64,000 nucleotides of DNA from Fennellomyces sp. T-0311. Taxonomy: Eukaryota > Mucoromycota > Mucoromycetes > Mucorales > Lichtheimiaceae. The position numbers were made by a program, and so were the translations under genes. The stretch spans positions 392,360-456,359 of the forward strand of contig JALLLT010000035.1 of assembly GCA_025266875.1 (NCBI GenBank). Direction: 5' to 3'. Of this stretch, positions 63,581-64,000 are shown piece by piece (the first letter of the stretch is position 1; each line of letters begins with the position of its first letter). A model generated the notes under the pieces. The model worked only from the letters and a program-made list of their open reading frames with translations. It was not told the DNA's origin and did not search any database.

Positions 63581-63653
63581 AGCTCTCATCCGGGATCGAA
63601 CCGGAGACCTTCTGCGTGTAAAGCAGACGCGATAACCACTACGCCATGGGAGC
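63581..63653 (-). tRNA. tRNA-Val (anticodon UAC)
   Basis: A 73-nt cloverleaf on the minus strand. The 7-nt anticodon loop TTTACAC lies between TCTGC and GCAGA, giving anticodon TAC. The A-box TGGCGTAGTGG and the B-box GGTTCGATCCC are intact, and there is no intron. Oddities: a C-A mismatch at the fifth acceptor pair and a U rather than A at the discriminator position. A TTTT tract near 63542 could terminate Pol III. Confidence 0.88.
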
Positions 63654-64000
63654 TAGTGTTAGCTAAGACAAAATAATATTAAAAAGGAGGACAACAAATA
63701 TCACGTGATTGCTATATATGTAATAATTTTAATTAGAGGTTATTATTGAAGTGTTTAGTGAGTTTATATGTGTGTGTGAACGAAGTAATTCGTGTGTCTC
63801 TCCAGAGAAGAGATTTATTTCAGAAAAAAGAGTAAGATAAGAGCAAAGTAGCAAGTATTGAAAAGGAATAGTAATATTGTATCTAATATAAATATACTCT
63901 AATAAGTAAGGCTTGCAACGGGCGTGGACCGACGGTCTTCGGGCATATCGGTCGGTCCATACCCAAGGACCGAAGACCGTCGGTCATCTCTAAACGGGCA
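63654..64000. other. Flank of tRNA gene with an inverted repeat at the window edge
   Basis: No gene is seen. AT-rich sequence is followed by a GC-rich patch with 16-bp perfect inverted arms (63927-63942 and 63970-63985). This may be the end of another element that continues past the window. Confidence 0.5.
63927..63985. repeat. 16-bp inverted repeat, GC-rich
   Basis: GACCGACGGTCTTCGG at 63927-63942 is perfectly inverted at 63970-63985. The spacer carries a related GGTCGGTCC motif. It stands out against the AT-rich surroundings. Confidence 0.8.

Overview
The window looks like nuclear DNA of a filamentous fungus. Genes are split by many short (about 50-70 nt) GT-AG introns, composition is moderately AT-rich, and fungal families are present: Zn2Cys6 factors, a Chk1/Mak-type hybrid histidine kinase, Ysc84/SH3, Dia2-like F-box and Sec23. 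OTU-fused MULE transposons and a clear U12-type AT-AC intron point to an early-diverging lineage, most likely Mucoromycotina/Mucorales. That placement is inference.

Layout. 0-11 kb: four paralogous Zn2Cys6 transcription-factor genes of about 600 aa, three in tandem on the minus strand and one inverted on the plus strand, all with the same three-intron structure. A Tc1/pogo-type MITE lies outside them. 11.5-15.6 kb: VPS39/VAM6 (13 exons), with one intron carrying textbook U12 signals. 15.6-20.4 kb: gene-poor. 20.4-28.7 kb: a 23-exon, 2346-aa hybrid histidine kinase (pseudokinase, ATPase, helical repeats, GAF, HisKA/HATPase, receiver). 29.0-30.97 kb: a TPR/F-box/LRR protein. 31.07-33.70 kb (minus strand): a SYLF+SH3 protein (YSC84 type) and a peroxisomal SCP2 protein ending in SKL. 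33.7-37.2 kb: gene-poor. 37.2-40.7 kb: SEC23 and mitochondrial ribosomal protein uS7m.

From about 40.9 to 55 kb the window turns accessory. It holds a head-to-tail minus-strand array of six copies of a gene family I do not recognise. One copy is intact (50.1-51.4 kb), one carries two nonsense codons, one a 1-nt frameshift, and three are strongly decayed. The three better copies share a promoter layout: a TATA box, about 56 nt, a short 5'UTR intron, then the ATG. The protein has a helical N-terminus and a central stretch resembling the EF-hand-like module of Cbl proteins.

55-64 kb is transposon-rich: a decayed MULE transposase with a C-terminal OTU protease-like domain, a perfect-looking small hairpin, and a second MULE with 99-bp terminal inverted repeats whose transposase has one stop codon and one frameshift. 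A tRNA-Val(UAC) gene and an inverted repeat at the window edge follow.

The housekeeping genes (VPS39, SEC23, SCP2, YSC84) all serve membrane traffic or organelles but show no operon-like link. The most unusual items are the tandem unknown family and the U12 intron.
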